Source of the DNA: an uncultured Clostridia bacterium
GTDB taxonomy: Bacteria; Bacillota; Clostridia; Peptostreptococcales; Anaerovoracaceae
Length of the DNA: 64,000 nt
NCBI GenBank assembly: GCA_938049335.1
Contig: CALIYX010000023.1
Location: 183,686-247,685 of the forward strand
Reading direction: 5' to 3'
The notes beneath the pieces are model-generated. The model saw only the letters and a list, made by a program, of their open reading frames with translations. It did no database searches and had not been told where the DNA came from. The translations under genes and the position numbers were made by a program. Below are positions 45,150 to 54,407 of the stretch, piece after piece; the stretch's first letter is position 1; each line of letters opens with the position of its first letter.

Positions 45150-45632
45150 TCACTTTGATCGATATTTATTCATCACCTCAAGTGGTATGTGGCAGTAGCT
45201 ATAATCCTCTGGACAGCGTTCCAATCTATCCTGATGCTCATCAGAACTTCTTACATAGTTGACTAGTGACTTGACCTCAACAGCGATCTTATCTCTGTCA
45301 TCCCTAGAATCAATAAATTCCCTAGCCTCATCAAGATGCTTTTCTAGCTCACTATAAATACCCGTCCTGTATTTAGGTCCCTCATCTATGCCCTGCTTAT
45401 TAATGCTATACGGGTTAATAATTTCAAATAGATATTCCATCAAAGAGTGTACGCTGCAAACCTCCTCATCAAAATCCACTCTTACGCACTCAGCATATCC
45501 ATCATATTCACCATCAAGAGATTTATTGCTACCATTTGCTCTTCCGGCCTCTGTGTTCAAAACACCCGGTATACTTTTAAAAAAATGCTGTACGCCCCAA
45601 AGGCATCCACCTGCAATATATATTCTTTCCAT
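45150..45632 (-). CDS. msrA: Peptide methionine sulfoxide reductase MsrA
   Basis: This protein has 160 residues and reduces the S-epimer of methionine sulfoxide in proteins. The catalytic motif is GGCLWG at residues 8-13 (the usual form is GCFWG), with the nucleophile Cys kept. Further family marks are EAGRANG, YDGYAECVRVDFDE, GPKYRTGIYSE and DEHQDRLERCP. The substitution of Phe by Leu next to the Cys is unusual. No ribosome site precedes the ATG. Instead a TATAAT ends only 6 bases before it, suggesting a leaderless message. Confidence 0.9.
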   Translation of the reverse strand: MERIYIAGGCLWGVQHFFKSIPGVLNTEAGRANGSNKSLDGEYDGYAECVRVDFDEEVCSVHSLMEYLFEIINPYSINKQGIDEGPKYRTGIYSELEKHLDEAREFIDSRDDRDKIAVEVKSLVNYVRSSDEHQDRLERCPEDYSYCHIPLEVMNKYRSK

Positions 45633-45638
45633 AGTAGT

Positions 45639-45644
45639 ATTATA
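45639..45644 (-). promoter_or_regulatory. -10 box directly before the msrA start
   Basis: TATAAT on the minus strand lies 6 bases before ATG 45632, so transcription would begin at or next to the start codon. The -35 region is weak. Confidence 0.45.
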
Positions 45645-45701
45645 TCAAATAAGGAAGATTTATAAAGGAAATACTTATATTTATATAAAGTAAGTCGGTG
45701 T

Positions 45702-45728
45702 TTGAACATCAAAATTTTGTGCTATAAT
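45702..45728 (+). promoter_or_regulatory. Promoter candidate of the CPBP protease gene
   Basis: TTGAAC, a 15-base spacer, then TATAAT. The spacer is short, so the promoter may be weak. The gene starts 43 bases after the -10 box. Confidence 0.45.
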
Positions 45729-45770
45729 AATAAAATATTTTATATAACTGTTTTAATAAAGGAGATTTAA

Positions 45771-46604
45771 TTGGAAAGAAAACCATTTGACAAGAAAAAA
45801 ATTCTCTTTTTGCTTTTTCCAATCGCACTCTGGATAGCAAATGAGTATCTAACTAATATATTGTATATAATTCCTAAAATGCTATTAACATACCTTCCAC
45901 TTAGTGAAGACTTTATAAATAGAAGCGCAAGCTTTATTGATGCTAGTATTTCAATATCACTAATTATAGTTTATCTAATACTCTACAAACTTATGTTTAG
46001 AGAAAAGCTTGAACCAGAGGTACGGCTATCAAAACCACAATCGACCTTATTCACCATTATTATTTCATTTGGTGTTGGTGGAGTTTCAACAATTTGGCTT
46101 GAGCTATTTCAATATATATCAACTCATTTTCAAACTCTGAGTGAACAAGTTGATGACTTCTCTACACTTTACGACGATATGGAGCAAGGCCCTTATATAT
46201 GGACACTTCTAGCAATTGCAATTGTAGGACCTATTGTTGAAGAGATAATGTTTAGAGGACTTATATATAGAAGTTTAGAAAAAGCAATTGACAAACCTTG
46301 GATTCCAATCGTGATATCAGGCGTGATGTTCGGTGCATGGCATGGTAGTTTCATTCAAGGAGTTTACACCGCAATTCTAGGAATGATACTCGCCTACTAC
46401 TACAAGAAGACAAGGTCGCTATTCCTGGTAATAATGGTACACATAATTAACAACTTCCTAAGCACCTTGCCTCCAGCATGGGATACTGACTTTAGCTATT
46501 CGCTAATCTTAGGAATTTCATACCTATGCATAGGGCCAATGATTGCAATATTTGTATATATACATCGTAAAAGTAAAACACAAGTAGAAAACACCGTTAT
46601 ATAA
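45771..46604 (+). CDS. CPBP family intramembrane metalloprotease
   Basis: This membrane protein has 277 residues. It starts with TTG at 45771, seven bases after AAAGGAG. About seven membrane segments are seen. The family motifs are EEIMFRGLIYR (residues about 157-167), FGAWHGSF (about 190-197) and HIINN (about 224-228), which supply the Glu, His and metal ligands. CPBP proteins process membrane proteins and some give immunity to the cell's own bacteriocins. It is convergent with the LD-carboxypeptidase gene and shares a bidirectional terminator. Confidence 0.9.
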   Translation: MERKPFDKKKILFLLFPIALWIANEYLTNILYIIPKMLLTYLPLSEDFINRSASFIDASISISLIIVYLILYKLMFREKLEPEVRLSKPQSTLFTIIISFGVGGVSTIWLELFQYISTHFQTLSEQVDDFSTLYDDMEQGPYIWTLLAIAIVGPIVEEIMFRGLIYRSLEKAIDKPWIPIVISGVMFGAWHGSFIQGVYTAILGMILAYYYKKTRSLFLVIMVHIINNFLSTLPPAWDTDFSYSLILGISYLCIGPMIAIFVYIHRKSKTQVENTVI

Positions 46605-46613
46605 CGGTGTTTT
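46588..46613. terminator. Bidirectional terminator between convergent genes
   Basis: AAAACACCGTTAT and ATAACGGTGTTTT form a perfect 13-bp palindrome-like stem with A and T runs on both sides. It serves the CPBP gene and the LD-carboxypeptidase gene. Confidence 0.9.
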
Positions 46614-46614
46614 C

Positions 46615-47661
46615 TTATACATCAAATTCAATTACTTGTCTGTCAGTATCTACAGTTGCTTTGACTCCGAAAGGAATGATTGCTCTTGGTGTCGCATGCC
46701 CTATATTGATATTGAATACGATTGGCAGATTCGGATTATCAATTACCTCAATAAGAATCTGTTTATATTCCTCAGCATATAGATTGTCTATAGGTTTACC
46801 TACAATAACGCCACTGAGCACATCAAATATTTCACTTTTTTTGAGTGCTTTAACCATCTTTCTATATTCATCTGGAGCTGATGCCCCTTCAGCTGTCTCA
46901 ATAAGAAGTATCTTATCTTTCCAATCATCAAGTTTTGGAAACAACTGGTACTTTTGACAAATCTCTACTGAATCATTGTGATAACTTGAATCAAAGATAT
47001 CATATATGCTTTCTATACAACCTCCCAATATCTTGCCACTAAAAACTGATTTCCCCTGTAGAAGTACAAATCCATTATCATTATGCATGACTCTTTTTGT
47101 TCCTATAGCATCTACACTATAATCTTTACGCTCTTCATACCATACGTCACTTGGCTCTATTTTTTCTATCTTACCTGTGCTTATCAGCTCTAAAAAATAT
47201 TTTTTCGTGTACGGTAGCATATCTGTGTCAAGCTCGCATAAGTCTGCAAAGAACGACTGTCCATAAAATGTATTTATACCTAGTTTATGAAGCATCAAGT
47301 GATTCATTGTAGTATCTGAGAATCCCAAAAAAATCTTTTGCTTAACTGCATCTTTTAATTCATCATTATCAAATAAATATGGTAATAGTTTATAGGTATC
47401 ATCTCCGCCAATTGCACACAAAATCATATCTATTGAATCATCTTTAAATGCATTTATCAAATCCTCAGCTCTTTTTTCAGGATGCTCGCTAATATATGAT
47501 AGTCCCTTACGTGAATGTTCCATAAACTTTACATTAAGTCCAAACTTTTTTAGACGTTCAATTCCTATTTTGACTTCATGTTGAACAGAATCTTCGCCTA
47601 TAATTCCACTGGATAAGCTGACTATACCGATAGTTTTTACATGGTTATTATTTAAATTCAT
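46615..47661 (-). CDS. LD-carboxypeptidase / MccF-like S66 peptidase
   Basis: This protein has 348 residues. The S66 family is recognised by GIVSLSSG at the start, ILCAIGGDDTYKLLPYL, the nucleophile segment GFSDTTMNH (Ser near residue 118), LLIETAEGASAPDEY with the Glu, and IGHATPRAIIPFG with the His. It cleaves L,D-peptide bonds in peptidoglycan fragments or, in the MccF branch, inactivates microcin C. The two roles cannot be told apart here. It lacks a signal peptide, so it acts in the cytosol. It overlaps the SdpI gene by 14 bases. Confidence 0.9.
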   Translation of the reverse strand: MNLNNNHVKTIGIVSLSSGIIGEDSVQHEVKIGIERLKKFGLNVKFMEHSRKGLSYISEHPEKRAEDLINAFKDDSIDMILCAIGGDDTYKLLPYLFDNDELKDAVKQKIFLGFSDTTMNHLMLHKLGINTFYGQSFFADLCELDTDMLPYTKKYFLELISTGKIEKIEPSDVWYEERKDYSVDAIGTKRVMHNDNGFVLLQGKSVFSGKILGGCIESIYDIFDSSYHNDSVEICQKYQLFPKLDDWKDKILLIETAEGASAPDEYRKMVKALKKSEIFDVLSGVIVGKPIDNLYAEEYKQILIEVIDNPNLPIVFNINIGHATPRAIIPFGVKATVDTDRQVIEFDV

Positions 47662-48013
47662 TTTTTAGTGCTCTTTCTGTTAAGTAAATAATTATAAAAT
47701 AGCTTATAAGTTGCGCTACCGTAATTCCAAGACCTACCCACCCTATTACATTAATATCCTTTGTTATACATAGTGGCATGATTACAATCGCTAAAATTGC
47801 TGTAGGAAAAAACATCTTTAAAGAAATACTTGAGCAAGCTCTTTGAGCAAATTCCCAAGTTTTCTGATTTCTCATAGAACGCGAGGTTCTATAACCCATC
47901 CAGCTATTACGCGATTTAATTCTAGGACAAATATACCAAATCATAATTAAAGATAGTGGTATTAGCAATGTCATTATAAACATAAATATCCAAAAGCCCA
48001 TATTTAATCCCAT
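47648..48013 (-). CDS. SdpI family membrane protein
   Basis: This protein has 121 residues and three membrane segments (about 6-27, 68-87 and 92-112). The family motif is the loop NSWMGYRTSRSMRNQKTWEF followed by AQR, as in the SdpI/YhfL immunity-type proteins. In Bacillus, SdpI protects against the SdpC toxin. No such toxin is seen here. It overlaps the LD-carboxypeptidase gene downstream and follows a small unknown gene by 15 bases. Confidence 0.85.
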   Translation of the reverse strand: MGLNMGFWIFMFIMTLLIPLSLIMIWYICPRIKSRNSWMGYRTSRSMRNQKTWEFAQRACSSISLKMFFPTAILAIVIMPLCITKDINVIGWVGLGITVAQLISYFIIIYLTERALKNEFK

Positions 48014-48028
48014 GTGAATTCTCCCAAA

Positions 48029-48322
48029 TTAACTATGTAAATCTAAGAATCCAGCAACTGCAGTTTCAAATAACTCCTCAGAGAAATTAAGTCTCATCAT
48101 ACTTGTGCCTTGAACTGCAAAATATGCTGTAGCCTTGTCTGTGACAACCTTAAGCAATGCCTCTAAGCCATGATCCTCTATATCAAATAGATAACCAAAC
48201 TGAACTGTTGTGTATGCTAAATCTACATAGTCACTTCCTTCTTCAAGTAGGCTTAATGCAGTATTTGCAATGTTTTCCTTTAGCTCCTTGTTATTTATCT
48301 CATTTGATTCTTTCGCTTTCAA
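48029..48322 (-). CDS. Small hypothetical helical protein
   Basis: This soluble protein has 97 residues. It is helical, with IANTALSLLEEGSDYVDLAY and GLEALLKVVTDKATAYFAVQ. I do not recognise the family. It is 22 bases from the small membrane gene upstream and 15 from the SdpI gene downstream, all in one direction. Confidence 0.6.
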   Translation of the reverse strand: MKAKESNEINNKELKENIANTALSLLEEGSDYVDLAYTTVQFGYLFDIEDHGLEALLKVVTDKATAYFAVQGTSMMRLNFSEELFETAVAGFLDLHS

Positions 48323-48344
48323 AGTCTACCTCCATAAAATATAA

Positions 48345-48566
48345 TTATTCAAATATAATTAATGCTATCGCTGCAATCGAAATTACTACCCCTATTACAA
48401 ATTCAATTAGTCCAATTTGACTAGCATAGCTCTCGGTCTTACGTCCCGCCCTAAAATCTGCCTCAAATCCATTGACTAGACCATACCTCTTCTTAAAGTG
48501 AATCAAATAGCCAAACAATGTAAATGTCAATCCTAGCGAAATAGCGATTACTTTTAATATTAACAT
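48345..48566 (-). CDS. Small membrane protein
   Basis: This protein has 73 residues with two membrane segments (about 1-24 and 50-72) and a charged loop RYGLVNGFEADFRAGRKT between them. The short loop with Gly-Phe-Arg-x-Gly resembles DUF3784-type small proteins, but this is only a resemblance. It is the first gene of a four-gene minus-strand run that ends with the LD-carboxypeptidase. Confidence 0.6.
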   Translation of the reverse strand: MLILKVIAISLGLTFTLFGYLIHFKKRYGLVNGFEADFRAGRKTESYASQIGLIEFVIGVVISIAAIALIIFE

Positions 48567-48724
48567 AATACACCTCTCTTAAGACATAAACGATATTTAA
48601 TTTTGATAATACAATTATATAACTATTTCAAAAGTTTGCAAGATTTATCCAATAAATAAATGATTCTCTGATACACCGTTTTCCTATTATAATTTATTAA
48701 ATTCACTACAAAAAAGCTCTCTTC

Positions 48725-48753
48725 TTGACTTTTATTTTTAACTACAATACACT
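48725..48753 (+). promoter_or_regulatory. Promoter candidate of the LtrA-like gene
   Basis: TTGACT, a 17-base spacer, then TACACT. The start codon follows 37 bases later with AGGAG close before it. Confidence 0.6.
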
Positions 48754-48790
48754 TATTACATTCGTACAATATATATTTTAGGAGAAAATC

Positions 48791-49918
48791 ATGTCTTCAA
48801 TTACACATAAACGCGTTGAGTTTACAGAGCTTTTTTATGATCTAGTTTTTGTATATGCAATTTCTAAGACAACATCTATTATCCATCATTTGAATGATGG
48901 TGTAATACATCTTGATCAAATGTTTGTTTTTATTTTTGCGATTATTATCCTTGTTAGCAATTGGACGATTCAAACTGCATTTACAAATCGTCACGGAAAG
49001 AATTCTCTTCTTAATATGTTTGTGAGCTTTTTAAATATGGGAATCCTACTTTTCATCTCTAATCTGATTACACAGGAGTGGGAGCTTGTCTTCAAAAAGT
49101 TCTGTTTAGCACTAGGCACACTGACCCTAACTCTATTCGTCCAATATTTGATCGAATATATGAAAAAATGCACTTCATGTGGGTCATTAAGAACAATACG
49201 CGGATTGCTGTGGTTAATAGGTCTTAGAGCAATCGCTGTCTATACCGCATCTTTTCTGCCTCTTAAGTTTGGTGTTCCCGTTTTCTTGGCAGGTTTTCTA
49301 TCCACTTTTGCTATGCCAGTATTTATGGCAATTATAGGAGAAGATTTCGTATCTAATATACCTCATTTGATTGAAAGGCTGTCGCTACTAATTATTATTA
49401 CATTTGGCGAGATGATAATGGGTCTAGCTAAATTCTTTACACCAGATAGCTTCTCAATTAACTCAGTTCTTCTCTTTATCATTATGGCATCGCTTTTCCT
49501 ATTCTATTTTGGTGAATTTGACCATGCAATAGATGAGGCGACAAACTTAAATATTGCATTCCTAATATACAGCCATATTCCAATAATAGTGGGACTAATT
49601 ATCATCACTGTATCTATGGGTTTTATTGTTTCCCCTGAAGCAGATAATCTATTTATTACGGCCTTCTTATACTCTGGAATTGCTATCTTTCAAGGAGTAA
49701 CTCTTGCAAATAGCCGCTACAATATGGATGATTTCAAATTCCCTAAATGCTATTACGCAATACAGATACTGCTTTTCCTTAGCGGACTAACTTTAAGTCT
49801 TTTACTTTCTGACAATCATAATGCAGTCATTTTGATTACTAGCATCATGAGCACATGCCAGACTGGAGCATTTGTTCTGTATTTTCTAAAGAAAAGACCT
49901 GATTACGATGTATTTTGA
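48791..49918 (+). CDS. LtrA (low temperature requirement) family membrane protein
   Basis: This integral membrane protein has 375 residues and about ten hydrophobic segments. The N-terminus has the family mark RVEFTELFYDLVFVYAISK, and the middle has LLIIITFGEMIMGL. The family is named after a Listeria cold-growth gene, and its biochemical role is not known. AGGAG precedes the ATG by about 7 bases. The gene is single, with its own promoter and terminator. Confidence 0.9.
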   Translation: MSSITHKRVEFTELFYDLVFVYAISKTTSIIHHLNDGVIHLDQMFVFIFAIIILVSNWTIQTAFTNRHGKNSLLNMFVSFLNMGILLFISNLITQEWELVFKKFCLALGTLTLTLFVQYLIEYMKKCTSCGSLRTIRGLLWLIGLRAIAVYTASFLPLKFGVPVFLAGFLSTFAMPVFMAIIGEDFVSNIPHLIERLSLLIIITFGEMIMGLAKFFTPDSFSINSVLLFIIMASLFLFYFGEFDHAIDEATNLNIAFLIYSHIPIIVGLIIITVSMGFIVSPEADNLFITAFLYSGIAIFQGVTLANSRYNMDDFKFPKCYYAIQILLFLSGLTLSLLLSDNHNAVILITSIMSTCQTGAFVLYFLKKRPDYDVF

Positions 49919-49944
49919 TATATCAAAACGAAGCATGCACATCA

Positions 49945-49972
49945 AAAATCCTGCCAGAATTGGCAGGATTTT
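49945..49972 (+). terminator. Terminator of the LtrA-like gene
   Basis: AAAATCCTGCCA, loop GAAT, TGGCAGGATTTT: a perfect 12-bp stem followed by ATTCTT. It also lies near the convergent CbrC-like gene. Confidence 0.9.
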
Positions 49973-50018
49973 ATTCTTATATATTGGATTATGTATCTTT
50001 AAAAATATCTTAGCCTAT

Positions 50019-50870
50019 CTAGTCTCCATCAACCCAAAGGTGATATTTACCGCAATGAAGGCACTTAAACAGGTAGCCACACATAGGTCCATCTTTGACA
50101 AGGTATTCCCCTATATCCTCAAACGCTCCCCTCTGAACATACTCTTCAATTACCTCATCAGCTATATCCATAGCTTTGAGCTCACGAGTTCCAACTGTTC
50201 CCATATATGCGCAGTAGTCATCACAGCATGAAAGCCAGTACTCACCCTGCCAGCTCATGTAACCAGGCGTACGATGGAAAAGCTCATCGTCCTTTTCCTC
50301 ATCATTTTCGCCATGCCACTCAGCATTTTGTACAAATTCTGCATCAAACTTCCTTGCTGCTTCTCCATTTGATATGCATGTTGGACAGATATACTCCACA
50401 TCCTCAGAGCAATACGGAAATGATGAATAGTAGACCTTACTTTTATTTCCACAACAAGGACAAATCTTTTCCTCTCCCTCTTCAAACGAACCAGTCTCAA
50501 GTGGATCTGGATGGTACTTAAAAAACGGAAGATCCTTAAGGCGCTCCCTTCTCGCACTCCTCTCAGCATCCGTCAAAGGTCTTGGCAATGCAAATCTATC
50601 TCCATGACTTTGTGATAGGTTCTGTAGATTTGCTAGCTTCTTAATCTGCTTTCTATCATTCTTATCGCAGATATTTACGAAAAGCTTAAATGCACTTTCC
50701 ATCAAATAAAGCTGCTGATATACATCAACAAGCACTTCCTTTGCATCCTTCTCGTCTATCAAAGCTAGCCTATCGGCAAACTGATAAAGAGCTAGTACGC
50801 TATCCTTATCTTCATCTTGCTCAGCAAATTTTTTCTTAAGATCTATGTATTCCTTTAGATATTCGTTCAT
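50019..50870 (-). CDS. CbrC (UPF0167) family protein with N-terminal extension
   Basis: This protein has 283 residues. Residues 1-120 are helical and not part of the family. From about 123 the CbrC pattern begins: FKYHPDPLETGSFEEGEEKI, CPCCGNKSKVYYSS, YICPTCISNG, HRTPGYMSWQGEYWL and MCGYLFKCLHCGKYHLW at the end. The family is linked to colicin E2 tolerance in E. coli. The many CxxC pairs suggest zinc binding. The extra N-terminal region makes it longer than a typical member. Confidence 0.85.
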   Translation of the reverse strand: MNEYLKEYIDLKKKFAEQDEDKDSVLALYQFADRLALIDEKDAKEVLVDVYQQLYLMESAFKLFVNICDKNDRKQIKKLANLQNLSQSHGDRFALPRPLTDAERSARRERLKDLPFFKYHPDPLETGSFEEGEEKICPCCGNKSKVYYSSFPYCSEDVEYICPTCISNGEAARKFDAEFVQNAEWHGENDEEKDDELFHRTPGYMSWQGEYWLSCCDDYCAYMGTVGTRELKAMDIADEVIEEYVQRGAFEDIGEYLVKDGPMCGYLFKCLHCGKYHLWVDGD

Positions 50871-50901
50871 GCTTTTAAATTCCTCACCCTAATAGATTAC
50901 G

Positions 50902-51366
50902 CTATCTTTCTAACGACTCAAGTAGTGCCTTACAACCTTTCTCTATCTCATTATATGCTGTATCAAAATCATTGCTATACCAAGGATCTGAAATACTTCT
51001 TGCATCCCCCGTATATTCTAGCAAGAGATGTGTCTTGTGCTTAGCCTCATTTCCAAACACTTTCTCCATATTCTTTAGATTACGCGTGTCCATCGCTATT
51101 AGAAGATCATACTTTGATGCATCTTCCTTTGTTATCTGGCAAGCTCTCTTACCATCGCATGATATTCCATGTTCCTTTAATTTTTCTCGTGCTGGCGGAT
51201 AGACTGGATTACCTATGCCATTCCAGATTTCTTCTGTGCTAGTTGCTGCAGAATCTACTATATATTCATTTTCAAATCCAGCTTCAGCAATCATTTTCTT
51301 AAATATGAACTCTGCCATTGGCGAGCGACAAATATTGCCGTGACAGATGAATAGGATTTTTGTCAT
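50902..51366 (-). CDS. Low-molecular-weight protein tyrosine phosphatase
   Basis: This protein has 154 residues. The phosphate loop CHGNICRS (residues 8-15) is the CX5R motif with nucleophile Cys and Arg. The general acid lies in ISDPWYSND (about 125-133). The length fits the cytosolic LMW-PTP family, with arginine phosphatases as a sister group. ATG 51366 is preceded only by a weak ribosome site. It follows, 31 bases on, into the CbrC-like gene in the same direction. Confidence 0.93.
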   Translation of the reverse strand: MTKILFICHGNICRSPMAEFIFKKMIAEAGFENEYIVDSAATSTEEIWNGIGNPVYPPAREKLKEHGISCDGKRACQITKEDASKYDLLIAMDTRNLKNMEKVFGNEAKHKTHLLLEYTGDARSISDPWYSNDFDTAYNEIEKGCKALLESLER

Positions 51367-51432
51367 TTTTTACTCCTAAAAATTTACTATACAATTATTA
51401 TATTATGAATAAGGTCCTTTATCCACATAAAA

Positions 51433-51466
51433 ACCTCTGCTACCAGCCTTAACTAGCTGCAGAGGT
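51433..51466 (-). terminator. Terminator of the 51494 surface protein gene
   Basis: The minus strand has ACCTCTGC, a loop with a small inner stem, GCAGAGGT and TTTTT. It lies 28 bases past the stop. Confidence 0.85.
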
Positions 51467-51493
51467 CATAAATAGCTGTTCTATTTTATTTTT

Positions 51494-54199
51494 CTATCTA
51501 GCTTTCTTCCTCAGACCTGCCATTACTAGCAGTGCTCCTGAGATTCCTAGCATTGTTAGATACCAAGCTTGATTTGATCTGTCACCAGTATTTGGTGTCT
51601 TAGGTGGGACATTAGGTTTTCTAGTATTGGTGATTACATATCCATCATCTGCAGAACCTGTAATCTTGGTAGTGTAGCCGTTTCCTACTGCATCTTCCTT
51701 GATTGTGTACATGATTTTCTGTCCATTCTTGTACTTGTCTAGGTTTGCAAAGCTTCCCATCCAGTTATTTGACTGAGACAATGTCAAGGTTTTCCCATTT
51801 AGCTCTACGCCATCAGCATAAAGCTTAACTGTGATGTTAGCCGGTCTTTTGCCATCCTTGTTATTGCTATCGTCCCAGTTCTTTTTAACCTTTACTTCTG
51901 TCTTCTCTGGTGCTTTAGTATTTGTAATTGTGAAACCATCATCAGTATTTCCAGTCACAACAGCAGTGTAGCCATCTACTGCCTCTTCAGTTACTGAGTA
52001 TTGGATTCTATCGTTTCCAATCTTTGTAGGCAGGTTTTTAAAGCTTGTCGTCCAACCATCAGCCGCAGTTATCTTCTTTGTTTCAATTACATATTCTGTG
52101 CCATCAACAGTTGCAATAAGATTTACTGTAATCTCTGCTGGATGAACTGCTCCAGCTACTCCATTATCATCCCAAACCTTCTTTACTGCTATATCTATAG
52201 ATTCATCTTCACCTACGATTACTGTTCCGTTACTTCCAATACCACCGCCACGAGTAGCTGATGTGTTGCCTTTGATAATTACCTTTGTTAGCTTTTCTGT
52301 TAATTCATTACCTACCGAATCTGTGTTTAGTTTTAGGAAGGAGTTATCTACATTCAAAGTACCAATATGCTTGTCATCTGGAAGTGGTGCATTCGTCTCA
52401 GTCTTCCAATTATATGGAACTCCGCCTAGCATTCTCTTTGATATATTATATTTTGGATTTCCTGAATGAGGTCCAAGGTTATGATTACAAAGCAGATATA
52501 TTTCGTTAACATTTGTATTTGAGTGGTTACCATAGATAGCTGCACCATTTGTTACAAATATCTTGGTCTGGGAAATTGGGCATGACGCATATCCAGCGCC
52601 ATCGTTATCAGCGCTATTATCTGTAATCACAACATTCTTTAGATAAAGTATACCATTTGCATCTCTAGAGTTTGCACCATTTACATAAATACCGCCACCA
52701 CCGAACATCTTTTCGGTAACTCCGCTTCCATCCATACGGTTATTTGTTATCTCACCACTGTTTATATACGCCTTTGATATACCTCCTGAGAAAGCTTTTG
52801 CCTGTACAAAGATTCCTCCACCTGCTGAGCCTGCAGTATTTCCATCGATAATACCGCCATCCATGTTCAGAATATTGGTCTCTCCCCACTGGTTGCTTCC
52901 TAAGCTTATACCTCCGCCGATTTCCTTAGCCGAGTTGTTTCTAACCTCTGCGTTTCCGGACATATTGATTGTTGCACCTTCATCAGCAAGAATTCCGCCA
53001 CCGGCTGAATAGTACTGCGTTGGGCTTACAGATCTATCTGTAACAAGCTTTGATTCGTTACCCTTTACGATACCACCCGTAAAATTCATTGTTGACTTGT
53101 ATAGGTAAATTCCACCACCATAGGTTGCCTGATTTGCCTCTACACTTCCGCCATTCATATTTAGCGTTCCTTTTACAACATAGATTGCTCCACCTCTTGT
53201 TGCGTCGTTTGGGTAATCTTTGATTCTATTGTTTTTTAAAACTGCACCCTGTGAGACATTTAAAATAGCCCCATTATTTACATTTACAAGCGATTTTTCT
53301 ATTATTGAATTATTGTTTGAGTTACCGTCGATTGTAATATCTGTGAGTGTCGCTGTCTTATTTGCTGGAACTGAAAAAACAAAATCCTTAAAGCTATCTC
53401 CTCTTAGAATCTTTGTATTCGTTCCTGCTAGTGAAACATCACCTTCTATATCAGTTGTTCCAATTACAATTATCCTCTTAATGTTCTGGTTAGCTGTAGC
53501 CAGCTGCTTAGCCTTCTCAAAAGTCTTGACTGCATTAGCTTCACTCTTACCATCAAGTGCATCGTTTCCCGTGCGACCATTCAAATATATGTTTTTATCT
53601 GCTGCATTAATCTCTGTGACTCTTAGATTTTCTATTCCAAGAAGCTTTGCATCACCAGCTACACCTGTATATGCATCGCTTGGAGCTAGTCTTGGAAGGC
53701 TTAAAATCATCTTTCCATTTGATTTCTTTAGGTAAATATCATAGTGTAAAAGATGTGGTTCTACCAAAGCTCCTCCTGGTGAATTATAGTATTCAATCTC
53801 AACATTTTCATACGGAATTTTGATATTATTAAATACCGCAGTTTCATCAAAACTATACGCTGCCGCTGTATATGACATCGTTTTCTTAACTGATTCTGTC
53901 TGTCCCTCTACATGAAGCTCATACTCTATTGAAAAGTCCTTAAGCTCCCATGCAGCTGTATCAAAGACCGCATTAGCTGGCTGACCAGCCCAGTGGTTTG
54001 AATAAGTTGCACTCTCGTTCTCATAGCTTGACATCGATGGACGAGATAAAGTGAACTCTAGATTGTAGTCATCTGCCTGACTTTCTGCATTTACAGCAAA
54101 GCTAGAAAACATTTGACAAAAGACCATTAGAAACAATACCAAAAGCGATAATGCTTTAGTCTTGCGCTTCGACTTAAACATCCTAATCCTCCTTAACAT
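51494..54199 (-). CDS. Large beta-helix/Cna-B surface protein, wall-anchored
   Basis: This secreted protein has 901 residues. The signal peptide is about 1-38 (cut after NAES). Residues about 40-190 form an N-terminal domain. From KNIYLNGRTGNDALDGKSEAN (about 205) follows a parallel beta-helix with GGxIxxNxAxxGGGI repeats to about 640. Two Cna-B domains (about 680-760 and 770-855) each close with GFTITN or GYVITN. The end is TPNTGDRS, a membrane segment and RKKAR. It is a paralogue of the 674-residue protein at 2741 with one more Cna-B unit and an added N-terminal domain. An adhesin role is likely. Confidence 0.88.
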   Translation of the reverse strand: MLRRIRMFKSKRKTKALSLLVLFLMVFCQMFSSFAVNAESQADDYNLEFTLSRPSMSSYENESATYSNHWAGQPANAVFDTAAWELKDFSIEYELHVEGQTESVKKTMSYTAAAYSFDETAVFNNIKIPYENVEIEYYNSPGGALVEPHLLHYDIYLKKSNGKMILSLPRLAPSDAYTGVAGDAKLLGIENLRVTEINAADKNIYLNGRTGNDALDGKSEANAVKTFEKAKQLATANQNIKRIIVIGTTDIEGDVSLAGTNTKILRGDSFKDFVFSVPANKTATLTDITIDGNSNNNSIIEKSLVNVNNGAILNVSQGAVLKNNRIKDYPNDATRGGAIYVVKGTLNMNGGSVEANQATYGGGIYLYKSTMNFTGGIVKGNESKLVTDRSVSPTQYYSAGGGILADEGATINMSGNAEVRNNSAKEIGGGISLGSNQWGETNILNMDGGIIDGNTAGSAGGGIFVQAKAFSGGISKAYINSGEITNNRMDGSGVTEKMFGGGGIYVNGANSRDANGILYLKNVVITDNSADNDGAGYASCPISQTKIFVTNGAAIYGNHSNTNVNEIYLLCNHNLGPHSGNPKYNISKRMLGGVPYNWKTETNAPLPDDKHIGTLNVDNSFLKLNTDSVGNELTEKLTKVIIKGNTSATRGGGIGSNGTVIVGEDESIDIAVKKVWDDNGVAGAVHPAEITVNLIATVDGTEYVIETKKITAADGWTTSFKNLPTKIGNDRIQYSVTEEAVDGYTAVVTGNTDDGFTITNTKAPEKTEVKVKKNWDDSNNKDGKRPANITVKLYADGVELNGKTLTLSQSNNWMGSFANLDKYKNGQKIMYTIKEDAVGNGYTTKITGSADDGYVITNTRKPNVPPKTPNTGDRSNQAWYLTMLGISGALLVMAGLRKKAR

Positions 54200-54362
54200 C
54201 GCAAAATCTAATTTTACGCCTACATTATATCAAAGAGTCTTATCCTTTCCAATACCATTTTTCTTATTTATATGAAAAATCAAAGATTACAAAATTTGAG
54301 CTGATTTTTATGACTTTAGTATATTGGTTTTGTTATAAGCGCAATTTTATTATATTAAAACA

Positions 54363-54385
54363 GGAAGGTAAATTGCTTACCTTCC
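54363..54385 (-). terminator. Terminator of the LRR protein gene
   Basis: GGAAGGTAA, loop, TTACCTTCC is a perfect 9-bp stem. The minus strand continues TGTTTTAATA. It lies 22 bases past the stop at 54408. Confidence 0.85.
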
Positions 54386-54407
54386 CATTCTTTTGACATG
54401 GTCAATT

